A DNA stretch of 64,000 nt from Pycnopodia helianthoides (GCA_032158295.1 CM063258.1:5001-69000), one strand, 5' to 3'; shown: positions 34,015 to 45,445, counted from the first letter of the stretch. Numbers and translations: made by a program. The notes: a model not told the origin generated them from the sequence alone.

Positions 34015-35600
34015 AATGGCGTTCTGATCCTATACAAACTCTCTGTAACTGAATTAACAAAACATGTTAAAATTGTATTTTGTGGAAAGAAGCAGAGTTG
34101 TAGCTGAGACTTCAAGTCTGAACCCAAGCAAAAACTGTAAAATAAAAATATTATAACTTAGGGTATTAGAAACTCAACTTGTTATCTGTATTCATGCCAA
34201 CCTAAATAACCCGACAGAACTGCATTTTATTCACATGTTACTTTTGCTCATTTGTAGACATAACCTTTGAAACTATACTAATGCTACCAACTGGAATGAA
34301 CCAGTTCTAACAAAACAAACAATGGTATGTTTTTTTAAACCGTCCTTGTCACCTGATTAAAGATATTTCTCACATGATAATGATCATTGACCAGGGCTCG
34401 AATTTTACACTGGACCCCTGGACCAAGGCCCATTCTCATGACTGGAAAATTCTGGCAGGTGTGTTTTTGTTCAAATATTGACTTTCAGTGTGGTTAATCT
34501 CTTTCAGTTACATGTATGCCTCTAATCAAAATGAGATAATTCTTCTCTTAGTGCTCAAATTTAAATAGTTCAATGTTAAGTTGTGTAGGGTTTTTTTTCT
34601 TTCTCATTTCAATTCTGTTCCTGTAAAAAGATTCTGATTCAATAAACATTCTGAGCTACGAGTCTTACAGTCTTGTGGATTTTTTCCAAAAAATCAATCC
34701 CTGTTGACAATTCTCTAGACTCACACTGTTTAGTGTCAATTTGACAATTTCAAAACAACTCCACACCAACTCAAGACAGCCATTTAAAAATACCTTCAAA
34801 TGTGATATTTATTGCCAGAGTGTACCTGGAAACACACAAACTGTTCTTTAAAAGGGAATTGACGTTAACGTTAATCTCATAAGTACTAGCAGAGAGTAAC
34901 AACAGCAGCAGTAGGCCTATACAAATACTTTTCCTAATTCATAATCTATTTATTTAATTTTTTAGATATTGTCTGTTGAACAAAGAAATAATATTCTTTT
35001 AAAGGATGAAGAGGGGTTTATCCCAGAGCTGGTAGTGAATGTGTGGGTTTTTTTAAATAAAGGACAGAGTCTACCATCACTGGTGCACCCCAAGCTTCAC
35101 TGAAACTGGCAAATACATTATATTTACAACTATCTCGTGCAACCGACCAAGCTAAACAATTATCAACATTAATAAGATATAAAATACAAGACTTAGAATA
35201 AAGAGTAATAAAGAAAACTTAAAGAAATGAAGAAATAAGGAAAATTAAGTAAAGAAATGAAGAAATGAGGAAATCATTTCTTTAAAACCCTTTAGTGAGA
35301 GCTGCTGTCAGCACATGCTGATATTTTAATACTTCTATTGTCTTTTAACCAACCACATCAAACACACTGTTGAGTAAACAAGTTATGATGGGCCAAAAAG
35401 TAACTACAAAAAGTAACTACAAAAGCAAATGCTTGCACAATTGTGCAGAAACCATACATGTAGCTGGTCAGCTATAACAGTCAAACCAAGGCCCCTACAA
35501 CTGTACAAGACACTTGTTAATGTTAGACCACGACTAGAGTACTTTGCCTCAATATAGGATCCTTATCAGAATAACTACAAACCTTAGTTGGACGGGGTTC
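34015..35600. other. SARDH upstream region, no gene recognised
   Basis: AT-rich DNA 5' of SARDH. A promoter or noncoding first exon may lie here, but I could not place a transcription start. At about 35490-35575 a short plus-strand stretch reads LYKTLVNVRPRLEYFASI, possibly an old LINE RT remnant. Confidence 0.4.
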
Positions 35601-35625
35601 CATAGCGACCTGCCATTTGTTTTAA

Positions 35626-35994
35626 AGGCACTCGGCACTATTGGTAATTACTCAAAATAATTGTTAGCATAAAAACTTACTTGGTAACGAGCAATGGAGA
35701 GCTGTTGGTAATGACAGTATCAAACATTGTGAGAAACGGCTCCCTCTGAAGTAACGTAGTTTTTGAGAAAGAAGTCATTTCTCAGTAAAATATTTGAATT
35801 GATTTTGAGACCTCACGCGTGAGGTCTCGAAATCAAGCACTTCGTGTGACAAGGGTGTTTTTTCTTCCATTATTATCTCGCAACTTCGACGACCAATTGA
35901 GTTCAAATTTTCACAGGTTTGTTATTTGGTGCATGTTGAGATACACCAAGTGGGAAGACTGGTCTTTGACAATTACCAAAGGTGTCCAGTGTCT
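35626..35994. mobile_element. TTAA-flanked TIR MITE
   Basis: Flanked by TTAA at 35622-35625 and 35995-35998, the preferred piggyBac target. Ends AGGCACTCGGCACTATTGGT and the inverse of AAAGGTGTCCAGTGTCT are matching imperfect inverted repeats. A central perfect palindrome starts GAGACCTCACG at about 35806. There is no ORF. I remember this family as abundant in sea-star genomes. Confidence 0.78.
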
Positions 35995-36379
35995 TTAAAC
36001 TATAATTACAGAATGGCAAAGGTCGTGGGTTCGAATGTCTATGGACTTGTTCACAGGACTTGGGAAAGTACCGAGAATACAGTGCTGTACAATTAGGGTA
36101 AAAATCAAATTATATTCTTTATCCCCAATGCAAATTAATCATAGGATAGTGTCAGCAAACTGATTTGAACATCGGAGGGCCAACAATTGACACTCCTTTA
36201 CAAGTCTGTCCAGAAAAAGATCTTTACAAATCTGTCACTCAAGAGTGGTCAGTGATTTGGTTAGGAGGGGGCAGGACAAAACTCTGCAAGCAAAGCATGA
36301 TGCTGAGCATCCTTTGTGTACAAAATCGAAATGTCAATTGCCATTATGGTTACTGGTAGATGAAAGCAAATTGTATACT

Positions 36380-36790
36380 TAATAATAATAATAATAATAA
36401 TAATAATAGCTAGTTCTTATAATAATAATAATAATAACTAGTTCTTAATAATAATAAACTAGTTCTTATATAGCGCATTATACAATAATGTTTCAATGCG
36501 CTTTACATTAGTGCCCTGGTCATTGGGCCAATAGCATTCCTGTAATCTTTCTCAGCTCCCTGGGGAGTATACAGCCCTGTGCTGCCGTGGCGTACCAAAG
36601 GCCTTTTCATACACAATATCAACCTCTACCCTCGCAGGTACCCATTTTTACCCCTGGGTGGAGAGGAGCAATTATAGTAAAGCATCTTGCTCAAGGACAC
36701 AAGTGTCATGACCAGGATTCAAACCCACACCCCGATGACTCGACCACCAGAACTTGAATCCGATGCTCTAAACCGCTCGGCCATGACATC
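36380..36790 (-). mobile_element. tRNA-Leu-derived SINE
   Basis: The minus-strand head near 36790 reads GTCATGGCCGAGCGGTTTAG, then ATTCAAGTTCTGG (anticodon-loop-like, CAA) and GTGTGGGTTTGAATCC: A-box- and B-box-like parts of a tRNA-Leu. The body follows, and the 3' tail is GTAAAGCGCATTGAAA...GCGCTATATAAGAAC, ending in TTA/TAA microsatellite. The tail resembles LINE 3' ends. Confidence 0.75.
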
Positions 36791-36799
36791 CTACACTTA

Positions 36800-37615
36800 A
36801 TTATAAATACTTAATTAGTTAAGCAAACAATCTGGGTGTCATGTTAACAACTACTCCCTATCTAGCTCCATTAAATAGTGCCAATTCAATTTGTGTCAAG
36901 GATGCTATTTATGATGCTATTTATGATATTGATGCTATTGTTAATACACAACAAAATTAGATAAATCTGATTTTTAAAAATCATTGAAAAAATGCAATTG
37001 TATTACCATGGAAAAAAACTTGTCAGCATGCAGCTGACACAATTGACACTGAACCACACAGGCTGAGGGGGGGGGGGGGGCTACTCCATGTTGTTCTAGC
37101 CAAACAACCAAACAGGTCCCTCGCTTTACTTTTGAAAATTGTATCTGTAGTGATTTCTTCCTTTTCTTTTGATGAATGGCCAGAAGATGTGGCTAGGTAG
37201 GTATACATCAACAAAGATCCTTAATATCAGTAATTACTAAGAAAACTCTCCAATTGATCGTAACTCTTGGTCCAGAACGCAAGAACAAAAAGGTACTAAG
37301 CGTGCTCCACCAGACCCTCTCTCCATCCTACATTCAATGTGCGAGGTTCATGTACGACACTTGCTTACGAACCTATCCTCTATTGTCTTCTAGAATTAAC
37401 ATTTTGTATGTCAAAGCTACGTGGACCCTGAAACTGGTTCGGTTGTGTTTGCCCCTCACAGCAGATGACAGACAGGTCCACGTATTCACGTAACCAAGGT
37501 TTATATTACTTTTATTAGTTTAATTAAAATAATAAGACCCAGAAGTCTATGGGCATTTTCTTGTACATAAATATAATCAATTTGTTTAAGCCTCGGAAGT
37601 TACAGGCGAACCAAT
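36800..37615. other. Intergenic, nothing recognised
   Basis: AT-rich sequence with a G tract at 37065-37080. Open frames are short and unrelated to known proteins. Confidence 0.4.
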
Positions 37616-37627
37616 TCAATACTGCTG

Positions 37628-37879
37628 GGCCCAATTTCATGGCTCTGCTTACCGCCGAATTCTGCGCTTGCGGTGACCATTCTCCGCTTACTGTTCAAGC
37701 GCCGAATTTCTGCGCTAGCTGTGTAAGCGTAGAATGCCTAGTAACGTGGAGTACGCACGCGCACAAGCCGAAATTCCCCGCTAACCCGTGAAATACGCTT
37801 GATGTAAGCGCGGAATTCCCTGCTTCCGCAAGCGCCGATTCTTTGCTTACGGTAAGCAGAGCCATGAAATTGGGCCCTG
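37628..37879. mobile_element. Palindromic GGGCCCAATTTCATGG MITE, copy 1
   Basis: Ends GGGCCCAATTTCATGGCTCT and its exact inverse AGAGCCATGAAATTGGGCCC enclose a GC-richer core full of CGCTTACGG and CGGAATT words. A near-identical copy in the opposite orientation is at 56083-56335. Confidence 0.82.
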
Positions 37880-37918
37880 CTCAGCAGATGCGAGCATTAG
37901 ACTTCATCTTGATTTGAA

Positions 37919-38328
37919 AGGTACACGTTGCCTTGGATCGGTCAAGTTGACCAGTCTATAAAAAGCATTTGTAACCGTTTGTTATAATTAAAATGCATAT
38001 GGTTAGAAAGATGTTTTAAAAGTAGAATACAATGATCCACACAAATATGCCTCGAAATTGCATGGTTTTCCTTGAAGTGAACTTTGCGATATAACACGTT
38101 CGGCCATTTTGTGTAGTCAAAAGTTTGACTCCATTAAAATGGCCGACTGTGTTAGCTCACAATGTAAACATGGTCACAAAGGAAAACCATGCTATTTTGA
38201 GGCATATTTGTGTGGATCGTTGTATTCTAACTTTAAAACATCTTTCTAACCATATGCATTTCATAACAAACGGTTTACAAACGCTTTTTATTATAGACCA
38301 ACTCGGCCGATTCAAGGCAACGTGAGCC
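37919..38328. mobile_element. Long-arm foldback element
   Basis: The left arm (GTACACGTTGCCTTGGATCG, then TGCATATGGTTAGAAAGATG) and its inverse on the right (CATCTTTCTAACCATATGCA, then CAAGGCAACGTGAGCC) pair over about 150 bp. There is no ORF. The family looks like one I recall from sea stars. Confidence 0.8.
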
Positions 38329-38557
38329 TTAAGAACTTATCATGTTTAATAAATCAGCTTACTGCACTGGTGGTGGTGGTTACTAAACACTGTCTTACCT
38401 GATCAACCCAGTGTCTGCTGGATTCCATGTACAATGTTAGTTGCGATAATCGTAAACCCCTCCATCCTCCCGACGGTCGGAGACCGGAGGGGTTTACGAG
38501 TCATGCAGTGCAAAAAAATGGCGAAATAAAAATTTCGACTATTTTGGTCAGACTAGT

Positions 38558-41500
38558 CTTTGAATTTGAATTTTGAATTTTATTAAAAATGACATTCATC
38601 GTGACCCGAAGGTCAAATTGCAGAGTCATTACAATAGTTAAAAATAGAAAATACATAAATTATGTTTAAAAGAACACCTAAATATCAAAAATAAATGATA
38701 TAAGAAAAGAAGATTTCACCCACGCCTATAAAACAAAAACAGAACCACATTAACTAAACAACACCTCCCTGTAGTGTAAAAGGGAAATGGATTATTTGAA
38801 GGGGCATAAACGTTTAAATAAAACATAAAATGATAAGAACCACACTCCGACCACCACTAACAATAAAATGGACAAATTAGTTAAGAATTAATTAAACCTA
38901 TGAAGTAAGGAACAGGACTATTTTTAAAACGACTGGTTCTGGTGGGGATGGTTGAAACATGATGACTATTACGGAGGTTTCGACCATGACTCTCAAGCCT
39001 GGTAGGGGGGAGGAGGTCTTTAGTGCGAGGGTTGTTAGCGAGTTCATTAGCAAAACGCCTGCAGTGTGCCACTCTCCTACCAGCCAGAGAGTCAAGGCCA
39101 AGCGATGAAAGAGCAGAGTCATATGAATGATAACTATTACCCAACATAATTTTACAGGCACGTTTTTGGATAGACTCAATGGTATGAGTATGCTTAACAG
39201 TAACACCCGAGTTCCAGATGACATCACCATATTCTAAAACTGGGCGTACATATCCATTAAAAACAATTCTTAATTCATCCAAACTAAATCCAAAACGTTT
39301 AAGTGACCGCAGCATGAAAAGTTTCCTGTTGGCTTTAGCTAACATATGGTTAATCTGCTTGTCCCATCTAAGGTTATTCTGAACACAAAGGCCCAGAATG
39401 TTGGCCTCTGTAACAAAAGAAACAGGTTCATCACCAATTGTTAAATTACCGGGATTTTGATGGGATTTACCGAAACACACCTGGATGGCCTGGCATTTGG
39501 AGGGATTTAGCTGCAAGTGATTTGAATCAGACCACTCCTTAAAATTATCTAAATCGTCTTGCATGTGGCCACGACTACCAGTCTTACAGTTCTCAGCAAA
39601 TGTCAAGTCATCGACGTATTTCCAATACTTTGATTGTGAGTTTTGTGCTGCATCGTTAATGAGTATTTGAAAACCAATCGGGCCGAACTTTGTACCTTGG
39701 GGAATTCCCCCATTAATACCAACATAATCTGAAAGAACGTCATTATAGCGAACACATTGACGTCTATTACGCAGGAAGTCACAAATCCAGGGAACAATAG
39801 ACTCACGGACCCCAATGGTGATGATCTTATCAATCAATAAGGTGTGGTCCACCAGATCAAATGCCTTTGAAAAGTCCGTAAGTACCACCGTTCCCACATT
39901 GCGACCACCCTCTGCACCCTGAAAAAGATAATGAATTAAATTAATAAGGTAATGGTTGGTAGAAACCCCCCTAACATTACCAAACTGCTGCAGGTCAATT
40001 TTAGCGTGAATATCATCAATAATCCAGTCAGTAACAAATCCTTCTGCAATCTTAGCAAAGACTGAAGTAAGTGAAACAGGTCTAAGTTTGTCAAGACTAG
40101 GCGGAAATTGTTTGGGAATAGGGACAACAATAGCATCTTTCCATTGCACCGGAACAACACCCTCCATGAAAGAACTATTTAAAATATCTGTGAGCGGCAT
40201 ACTAAGTTCGTATGCAAACTCCTTAACGAGTTTCGGAGGGAATTCATCAGGTCCTGACGCCTTGCTAGTTTTAATTTTTTTAAGTTTGGCATAGACAACC
40301 CAAGGGTAAAGATGAGGGATAGAGTCTACCGCTGGCAAGAACGCAGGCAATTTAGACGTATCTAAAGGGTTAAGGTTAGCAGAAACGTCAACAAGCTTGG
40401 CATTGATCGCAGTAGCTTTGGCCTTATGATCACTTCCATCAATACCAGGGATGTCTATGTCAAGACCTCTTTTACTATTATTAGTGACCTTTTTAACCTG
40501 TTGGTGCCACTGACGAGGATCAGTGTTCTGTAGATTACGAATACGGTTAGCATAATAAGAAATCTTAGCCAATTCCATTTCTCTTTTAATCAGATTTCTA
40601 TATTTGCGCCAAAGAACCATGTTGTTAGTGTTAAAAGCCACTTGACGGTCAAAAACAAGTTTTTTAATGTGAGGTGTAAGCCAAGGCTTGTCATTAACAT
40701 GGTTCTTGTAGCTTTTAAAGGGAAAAAAGGAAACCATGGCAGAATCAAGCAAATTATAAAAAATGTCAACCTTGCCCTGAGTATTCGCACAATTGAGGAT
40801 TTCATTCCAGTTCTGACTTTGAATCCAACGTCCAAAAGCACAAATACCAGAGTTGAGCAAAGGGCGAACTCTTTTAACCTTAAATGTATTCTGTCTTTTT
40901 TGGTGCAACTTAGGCTTCCATAAAATACTAACATGGTCACTGCTTCCAATAGGAGACAATGGAATTGGTTTATCAAAAACAGACTTCAAATTGTGACTAG
41001 TGAGAATAAAATCAAGCACGGCATCGGCTCTAGTGTGAAAATCCACTATCTGAGTTAAGTCATTGCCTGCAATAATTGTATTAATATTCATGCGATTAAA
41101 ATCTCCTAAAATAACTACACCAATATCTGGGTATTTTGTACGTAACAAATCAAGACTGGCCATAATATGATTTTCAAGTGTCCGTTGATGAGGAGAGTCT
41201 GTTGTAATGTAAACTGCACACACTGCTATGGCTGAAATAGTTCTTGGTAATCTTGGAGGACGAAGTCTCACCCAAATACATTCCAGTTCTTCAGGAACAA
41301 CTATATCGTTAATTTTAACAGCAGGAATGAATTTTTTTGAATAAACTGCTACTCCGCCTCCCCGTCTAAGATCACGACATCTTGAGAATACATTATACCC
41401 TTGGATGGTTAACATGTGATCAGGAATGTCAGGGGTGAACCAAGATTCTGTAATTACTCCTATGTCTACATTGTTAAGCTCAAAAATCAATCGAGCTTCA

Positions 41501-42634
41501 TCAAACTTGTTGACGAGAGATCTAGCATTGGTCAAAAATATTGACGGCAAGCCTGAATGTTTTATAACTGGTCGATCTTCATGATTAGCGCTAGCAGATG
41601 TAATAGTAATGGTATCATGGGGCAGGGGGCGTAAAAGTTGAGAGTTCCTGTATCTGCAGGTACTTACAAGACGAGTGTCCTCTCTATATGTAGTGTGCAC
41701 CCTTATACATGTTGGTCTAGCGTCGGTGGTCGATGCTACAGCCTCCGGTTGCGATCGAAGTGTAGAGTGACGGCGATTGCGGCTGAATTTCCCAGCACTC
41801 CTACCCCTATATCTCAGGATTCCGTTGGATTTCAGAACTTGCAATACTTCCTGCTTAAGTTGAGATTTAGGGCTGTGGATACGTACTTGAAGGAGTTGTC
41901 TCCGAGAATACTTCAAATGGTTAGGGAAAAAAGGCATGCGGGGCATACCACCAGTGCATGTAGGTCTTTCGGAACTCACGAATGGTGTGTTGCTATTAGT
42001 GTTAACTCCACTGTAGTGAAAATCATGATCATAGGTTGTTGAAGGGCCAGGGTTGACAGAAACATCCATATAAATAGTTATGTTAATAGGGGGATCAGGA
42101 TTGTGGCCTGGAATGAGAATAACTGTTTGTCCACCCTTTGACCATTTAGTAAGGGCCACCCTCGTTCTCAGCTTCACTGGGTCATTTGTCCTATCAAACA
42201 AGACAAATGGCGACATACCGAAGTCCCGTGTAAAGGTTCCATGAAAGGTTGACAGTAAAACTATCAAACCTAGAGCCAGTAATCTAGGAATTACTGAAGT
42301 CTGCATACTGATGTACAATCCAACAGTAAAGTGACGGGAGCGGCAAACAAATTTACAAATTTACTCAGTAGTACTTACAGGTGGCTTACTACTCTGCACT
42401 ATGTAGCATGCTGTAACATATTGGGGCTGTTACCGTCACATCAAAGTACTCTATACACGGCGATAAACTTAAAAATCCCCAACAAAGTTCACACTTGTAG
42501 AATAAAGATTCCTTACAAATACACAGTTAAAATAAGGAGTATGGATGGCGATTCCAAACAAAGATAAAAACGGATACAAAAAAGAGACAAGGCTTAAACA
42601 AAAAATGGCAGCTCGTGACAAAGAGCGCCCTCTA
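38558..42634 (-). mobile_element. Full-length CR1-like LINE
   Basis: Inserted in the left arm of the foldback: the arm sequence runs GGTCAGACTAGT, is interrupted, and resumes AGTCACCAGATTT, as shown by the uninterrupted right arm. The 3' end (left) is a short AATTCAAA-type tandem rather than poly(A). About 4.1 kb with one long ORF. The ORF is intact, so insertion is probably recent. Confidence 0.87.
38881..42318 (-). CDS. CR1-like LINE ORF: endonuclease and reverse transcriptase
   Basis: 1145 codons, uninterrupted. The N-terminus has a hydrophobic stretch (PRLLALGLIVLLSTF) and, at residues 85-92, a 2A-like tail DVSVNPGP. The apurinic-type endonuclease begins near residue 265 (SIFLTNARSLVNKFDEARLI; ITESWF; GDFNRMN; SDHVSILW). 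The RT follows (LRPVSLTSVFAKIAEGF, LTDFSKAFDLVDHTLLIDK, GGIPQGTKFGPIGF, KYVDDLTFAE). There is no separate zinc-finger ORF1 upstream within the element. The protein nicks target DNA and primes reverse transcription there. Confidence 0.92.
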   Translation of the reverse strand: MYISMQTSVIPRLLALGLIVLLSTFHGTFTRDFGMSPFVLFDRTNDPVKLRTRVALTKWSKGGQTVILIPGHNPDPPINITIYMDVSVNPGPSTTYDHDFHYSGVNTNSNTPFVSSERPTCTGGMPRMPFFPNHLKYSRRQLLQVRIHSPKSQLKQEVLQVLKSNGILRYRGRSAGKFSRNRRHSTLRSQPEAVASTTDARPTCIRVHTTYREDTRLVSTCRYRNSQLLRPLPHDTITITSASANHEDRPVIKHSGLPSIFLTNARSLVNKFDEARLIFELNNVDIGVITESWFTPDIPDHMLTIQGYNVFSRCRDLRRGGGVAVYSKKFIPAVKINDIVVPEELECIWVRLRPPRLPRTISAIAVCAVYITTDSPHQRTLENHIMASLDLLRTKYPDIGVVILGDFNRMNINTIIAGNDLTQIVDFHTRADAVLDFILTSHNLKSVFDKPIPLSPIGSSDHVSILWKPKLHQKRQNTFKVKRVRPLLNSGICAFGRWIQSQNWNEILNCANTQGKVDIFYNLLDSAMVSFFPFKSYKNHVNDKPWLTPHIKKLVFDRQVAFNTNNMVLWRKYRNLIKREMELAKISYYANRIRNLQNTDPRQWHQQVKKVTNNSKRGLDIDIPGIDGSDHKAKATAINAKLVDVSANLNPLDTSKLPAFLPAVDSIPHLYPWVVYAKLKKIKTSKASGPDEFPPKLVKEFAYELSMPLTDILNSSFMEGVVPVQWKDAIVVPIPKQFPPSLDKLRPVSLTSVFAKIAEGFVTDWIIDDIHAKIDLQQFGNVRGVSTNHYLINLIHYLFQGAEGGRNVGTVVLTDFSKAFDLVDHTLLIDKIITIGVRESIVPWICDFLRNRRQCVRYNDVLSDYVGINGGIPQGTKFGPIGFQILINDAAQNSQSKYWKYVDDLTFAENCKTGSRGHMQDDLDNFKEWSDSNHLQLNPSKCQAIQVCFGKSHQNPGNLTIGDEPVSFVTEANILGLCVQNNLRWDKQINHMLAKANRKLFMLRSLKRFGFSLDELRIVFNGYVRPVLEYGDVIWNSGVTVKHTHTIESIQKRACKIMLGNSYHSYDSALSSLGLDSLAGRRVAHCRRFANELANNPRTKDLLPPTRLESHGRNLRNSHHVSTIPTRTSRFKNSPVPYFIGLINS

Positions 42635-43416
42635 TAGTCACCAGATTTACCAAATTTTTACCACTTTAAAAAAACATGACACACATTCTAAAAACATGGA
42701 TGTGATCATCAATGTGTCATGAATCCATTCGTATTACTCAAAACATCATTGAGAAAATATTTAAAGAAAAAAAGACAAAAACTTACCAGAGACTGAGCGA
42801 AATTTTCATGATGCGTAGACAATCTCAGGTCCGGTTTTCGAACCTCGCGATTCGTGACCTAGCAACATCTCGACCAATCAGCGTGAGCAAACTCGTCGTT
42901 GAGCGCATTTTGTTGAGTTGCACAATCACAGGATATTTACGAGGAAAAATTTACAGATTGAGCGCGCATTCTGGAAAGCTGTTCCTGCAATTAATCAGCG
43001 CAAACTGCAAATAGCGCAAATCCGTTAAATACATTAACTGCGTGCACGCACAGTCGCACGAGACGATCGCCACGCCTACACAACGGTTTGGTTTACGCTG
43101 ATTGGTTGATGTAGGGGAAGTGCGGTCCATGGACATTTCGGTCAGTTTCTGGTAAGTTTTTGTTCGTTTTTTCTTCAAATAATTTTTCATCGATGTTTAG
43201 AGTGTTATGAATTGTTTCATTATACCTTGAAGATCACATCCATGTTCTTAGAATGTGTGTCATGTTTTTTGAAAGTGGTAAAAATTGGGCAAATCTGGTG
43301 ACTAGTCTGACCAAAATAGTCAAAATTTTTATTTCGCAACTTTTTTGCACTGCATGACTCGTAACCCTCCGGTCTCCGACCGTCGGGAGGATGGAGGGTT
43401 ACGATTATCGCAACTA

Positions 43417-43535
43417 GTACAATGTGCGAGAGAGCGTAGAAGGTCAGGGGTCTCCAAGGTGCGGTAGTGCGCATGTCCAAGGTGTGTTAGTCCATTGAAA
43501 GAAAAAGGGGTGGTCCCAAACCCGTTATTGCTACA
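43417..43535 (-). repeat. Main part of the 3' LTR of the degenerate Ty3/Gypsy element
   Basis: Begins with the 9-bp duplication GTACAATGT and continues with the same sequence as 52129-52252 apart from a few changes. The remaining 26 bp of this LTR lie at 38412-38437, on the other side of the insertion. Confidence 0.83.
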
Positions 43536-43566
43536 CTCCCCCCCCCCCCGTTTTCTGGACCAAATC

Positions 43567-45347
43567 ACCTTCCGTAAAGATTCCAGCCATTGCTTTGGGT
43601 TGTCTGCATTACGTCAATAATGGGTGCCTTCCTCACTGAAGCAACCAGGCTCCCTATATCTGCTAAGAACGCAGGAGTATTGGCCTTCGCAGTGCGATCA
43701 ATCTTCAAATGCGGGGAATCCGTCTCCAGAAGAACCCGCCTCCAAGGGACTGACTGTAAGGCTTCCTTTTGCGCTGTTGAGAATGTCCTGACCATGGCTG
43801 AAAAACTAAAGTAACAGTTAGGGAATGCCAAAGCCCATGCTTCCATCTGTTCCCTGATGCTGGAGAATGAGTGTAGCTGTATCCGCTGATACCTTGAACA
43901 TCTTCGTTGGATCATCCTTCGGCACGTTTCCTGTACTTTAATTCCCAGCGGGTCCTTTGCTGATCCCCTTAAGTGTACCACCAGCACGTAGCCAAGTGTG
44001 CCTAGATCCAATAACTGTTCTTAAAATCTAATTTGTTCCTTCCAGGTATGCTTGGGAACCGAATAGTCTAATCCCACCTCGCTGATCGCGGTTACCCTGG
44101 GATCCGCAAGGAGTTGCTGCAGCTATTCCCACCGCTGGCTAGTTACCCCAGGAGTTTTCTTTGGGTGAATTCCCACCGCCACCTTCCATCGCCTGTCTGT
44201 GGGGAAAGTTATCCTGCTAAAATTCTCTGGGTCACAGTAATTAAGGACTCCCCCCGAGATAACTACTGGGTTTTTTGGCATCCTGCCTGGCATTTGATTA
44301 ATACATTCCAATACTCTCCCACCAAGTGAATTTTCTAGCCTGTCCAGATGAAAATGACTGTCAAAACCTTCCAATACTGAAAAGGTTGGTGGGCTCTCCT
44401 TTTCGTGCTGGGTCTGCTCATGATCCGCACTACAGTCCTGGAATGACGTTGCAGTCGCCGGTGTCCTCCACTCTCCTCCACTCTCCTTCACTCTCCTCCA
44501 CATGCCTGTAGGACTTAGTGACCACCTGCGGACTTTCCCTCAGCATTGGCCCCCGGTTACTCTGTTCAACAGAGACCCCAAAAGCCAATGGTTCTCTATC
44601 TCGCCATCCCCCTGATGTCTCCACCACTTGGTCACAATGGCCAGTTCTGGTATCCCTTGGCCCTTGTGGAGGAACATGTTCAAGATGCAAATTTGAGAGC
44701 TGGTTCCTCTGACCCTCGCTCAATTTGTTGAACAAAAAACACAATGGTCGCCAGTGAATCAACGCTGCTGGAGAATTAATCGGACACAATGAAAAATATG
44801 GTGCATCCGTCCAACCTTCCTGAACGCTCAATGCGCTCATCTCCGCCTCAATTTCGGGTGCAATGTCAAATCACAAGCCTGCCAATGGAGGTTTACATAT
44901 TCAACCAAATTGTGCACTGTTGCAGCTTCCCCCACAATGGATTTACTAATAAAATCCAAGCCCAGTGCCTGCAATCTCCTGAAGTCTAGTTGAGATGAAT
45001 CTGTTGCACGGGAGATCCGAAAATAATCTGGGAAGTGGTAGTACACGTGCCATTTCAATTTATTAGTGAGATGATCACAACCTTCTATTGGGCAGTTGTC
45101 TTCTCTTCTTATGTGGTCCGACCCCTGGTGTGAGTGTAGGAGGAACTTGTCTTTTCCTATCCCGCCCCTGCCTGTTCACCTCATCCGAGTCTGCCTCCGT
45201 AATGTCGGGACGGCACGCACTGACCTGATCTTGATTGCCGTCAACTACCTAGTTTATTCTAGGGCTGCCAGCAACGTCACGATCCTGAATGGTGGGAACT
45301 GCCCAGCTTCTCCTTGGGCTGTCAACACCAGAACTGCTACTATCCAT
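43567..45347 (-). pseudogene. Accessory ORF with TatD-like metal-dependent nuclease domain
   Basis: Between pol and the 3' LTR, in the sense orientation. A start at 45345-45347 opens MDSSSSGVDSPRRSWAVPTI, soon stopped at 45249-45251. A middle part reads HVYYHFPDYFRISRATDSSQ. The TatD-like domain begins near 44365 (GFDSHFHLDRLE) and continues VAVGIHPK, then in another frame VTAISEVGLDYSVPKHTW, then IQLHSFSS and VLLETDSPHLKIDR, ending at 43567. The HxH pair, the central Glu and the later His and Asp ligands of TatD DNases all appear, but on frames broken near 44120 and 44018. The closest family I can name is TATDN2-like. Whether it served the element or was captured is unknown. Confidence 0.75.
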
Positions 45348-45445
45348 GTTATCTAAAAAGCAGATTCAAAAAAGTTATAAAAGAACATTAACTTATACTG
45401 ATACCACAAACAAAAACAAAAAGAGTAAGAACGGTACTCCCATTC

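Larger units (their letters stand above)
38438..43416. mobile_element. Mutator-like foldback element carrying a LINE
   Basis: Ends TAGTTGCGATAATCG and the exact inverse CGATTATCGCAACTA are flanked by the 9-bp repeat GTACAATGT (38429-38437 and 43417-43425). The intact site is present in the other LTR at 52129. Arms are about 290 bp each once the LINE is removed (38438-38557 plus 42636 to about 42810, versus about 43120-43416). About 900 bp without the LINE, no transposase. A 9-bp duplication and long arms are typical of Mutator-like elements. Confidence 0.8.

Noticed and set aside
37549..37791. Frames at 37549-37791 and 56169-56351 encode the same peptide (GPNFMALLTAEFC)
   Set aside because: The similarity comes from two copies of a palindromic MITE, not from paralogous genes.
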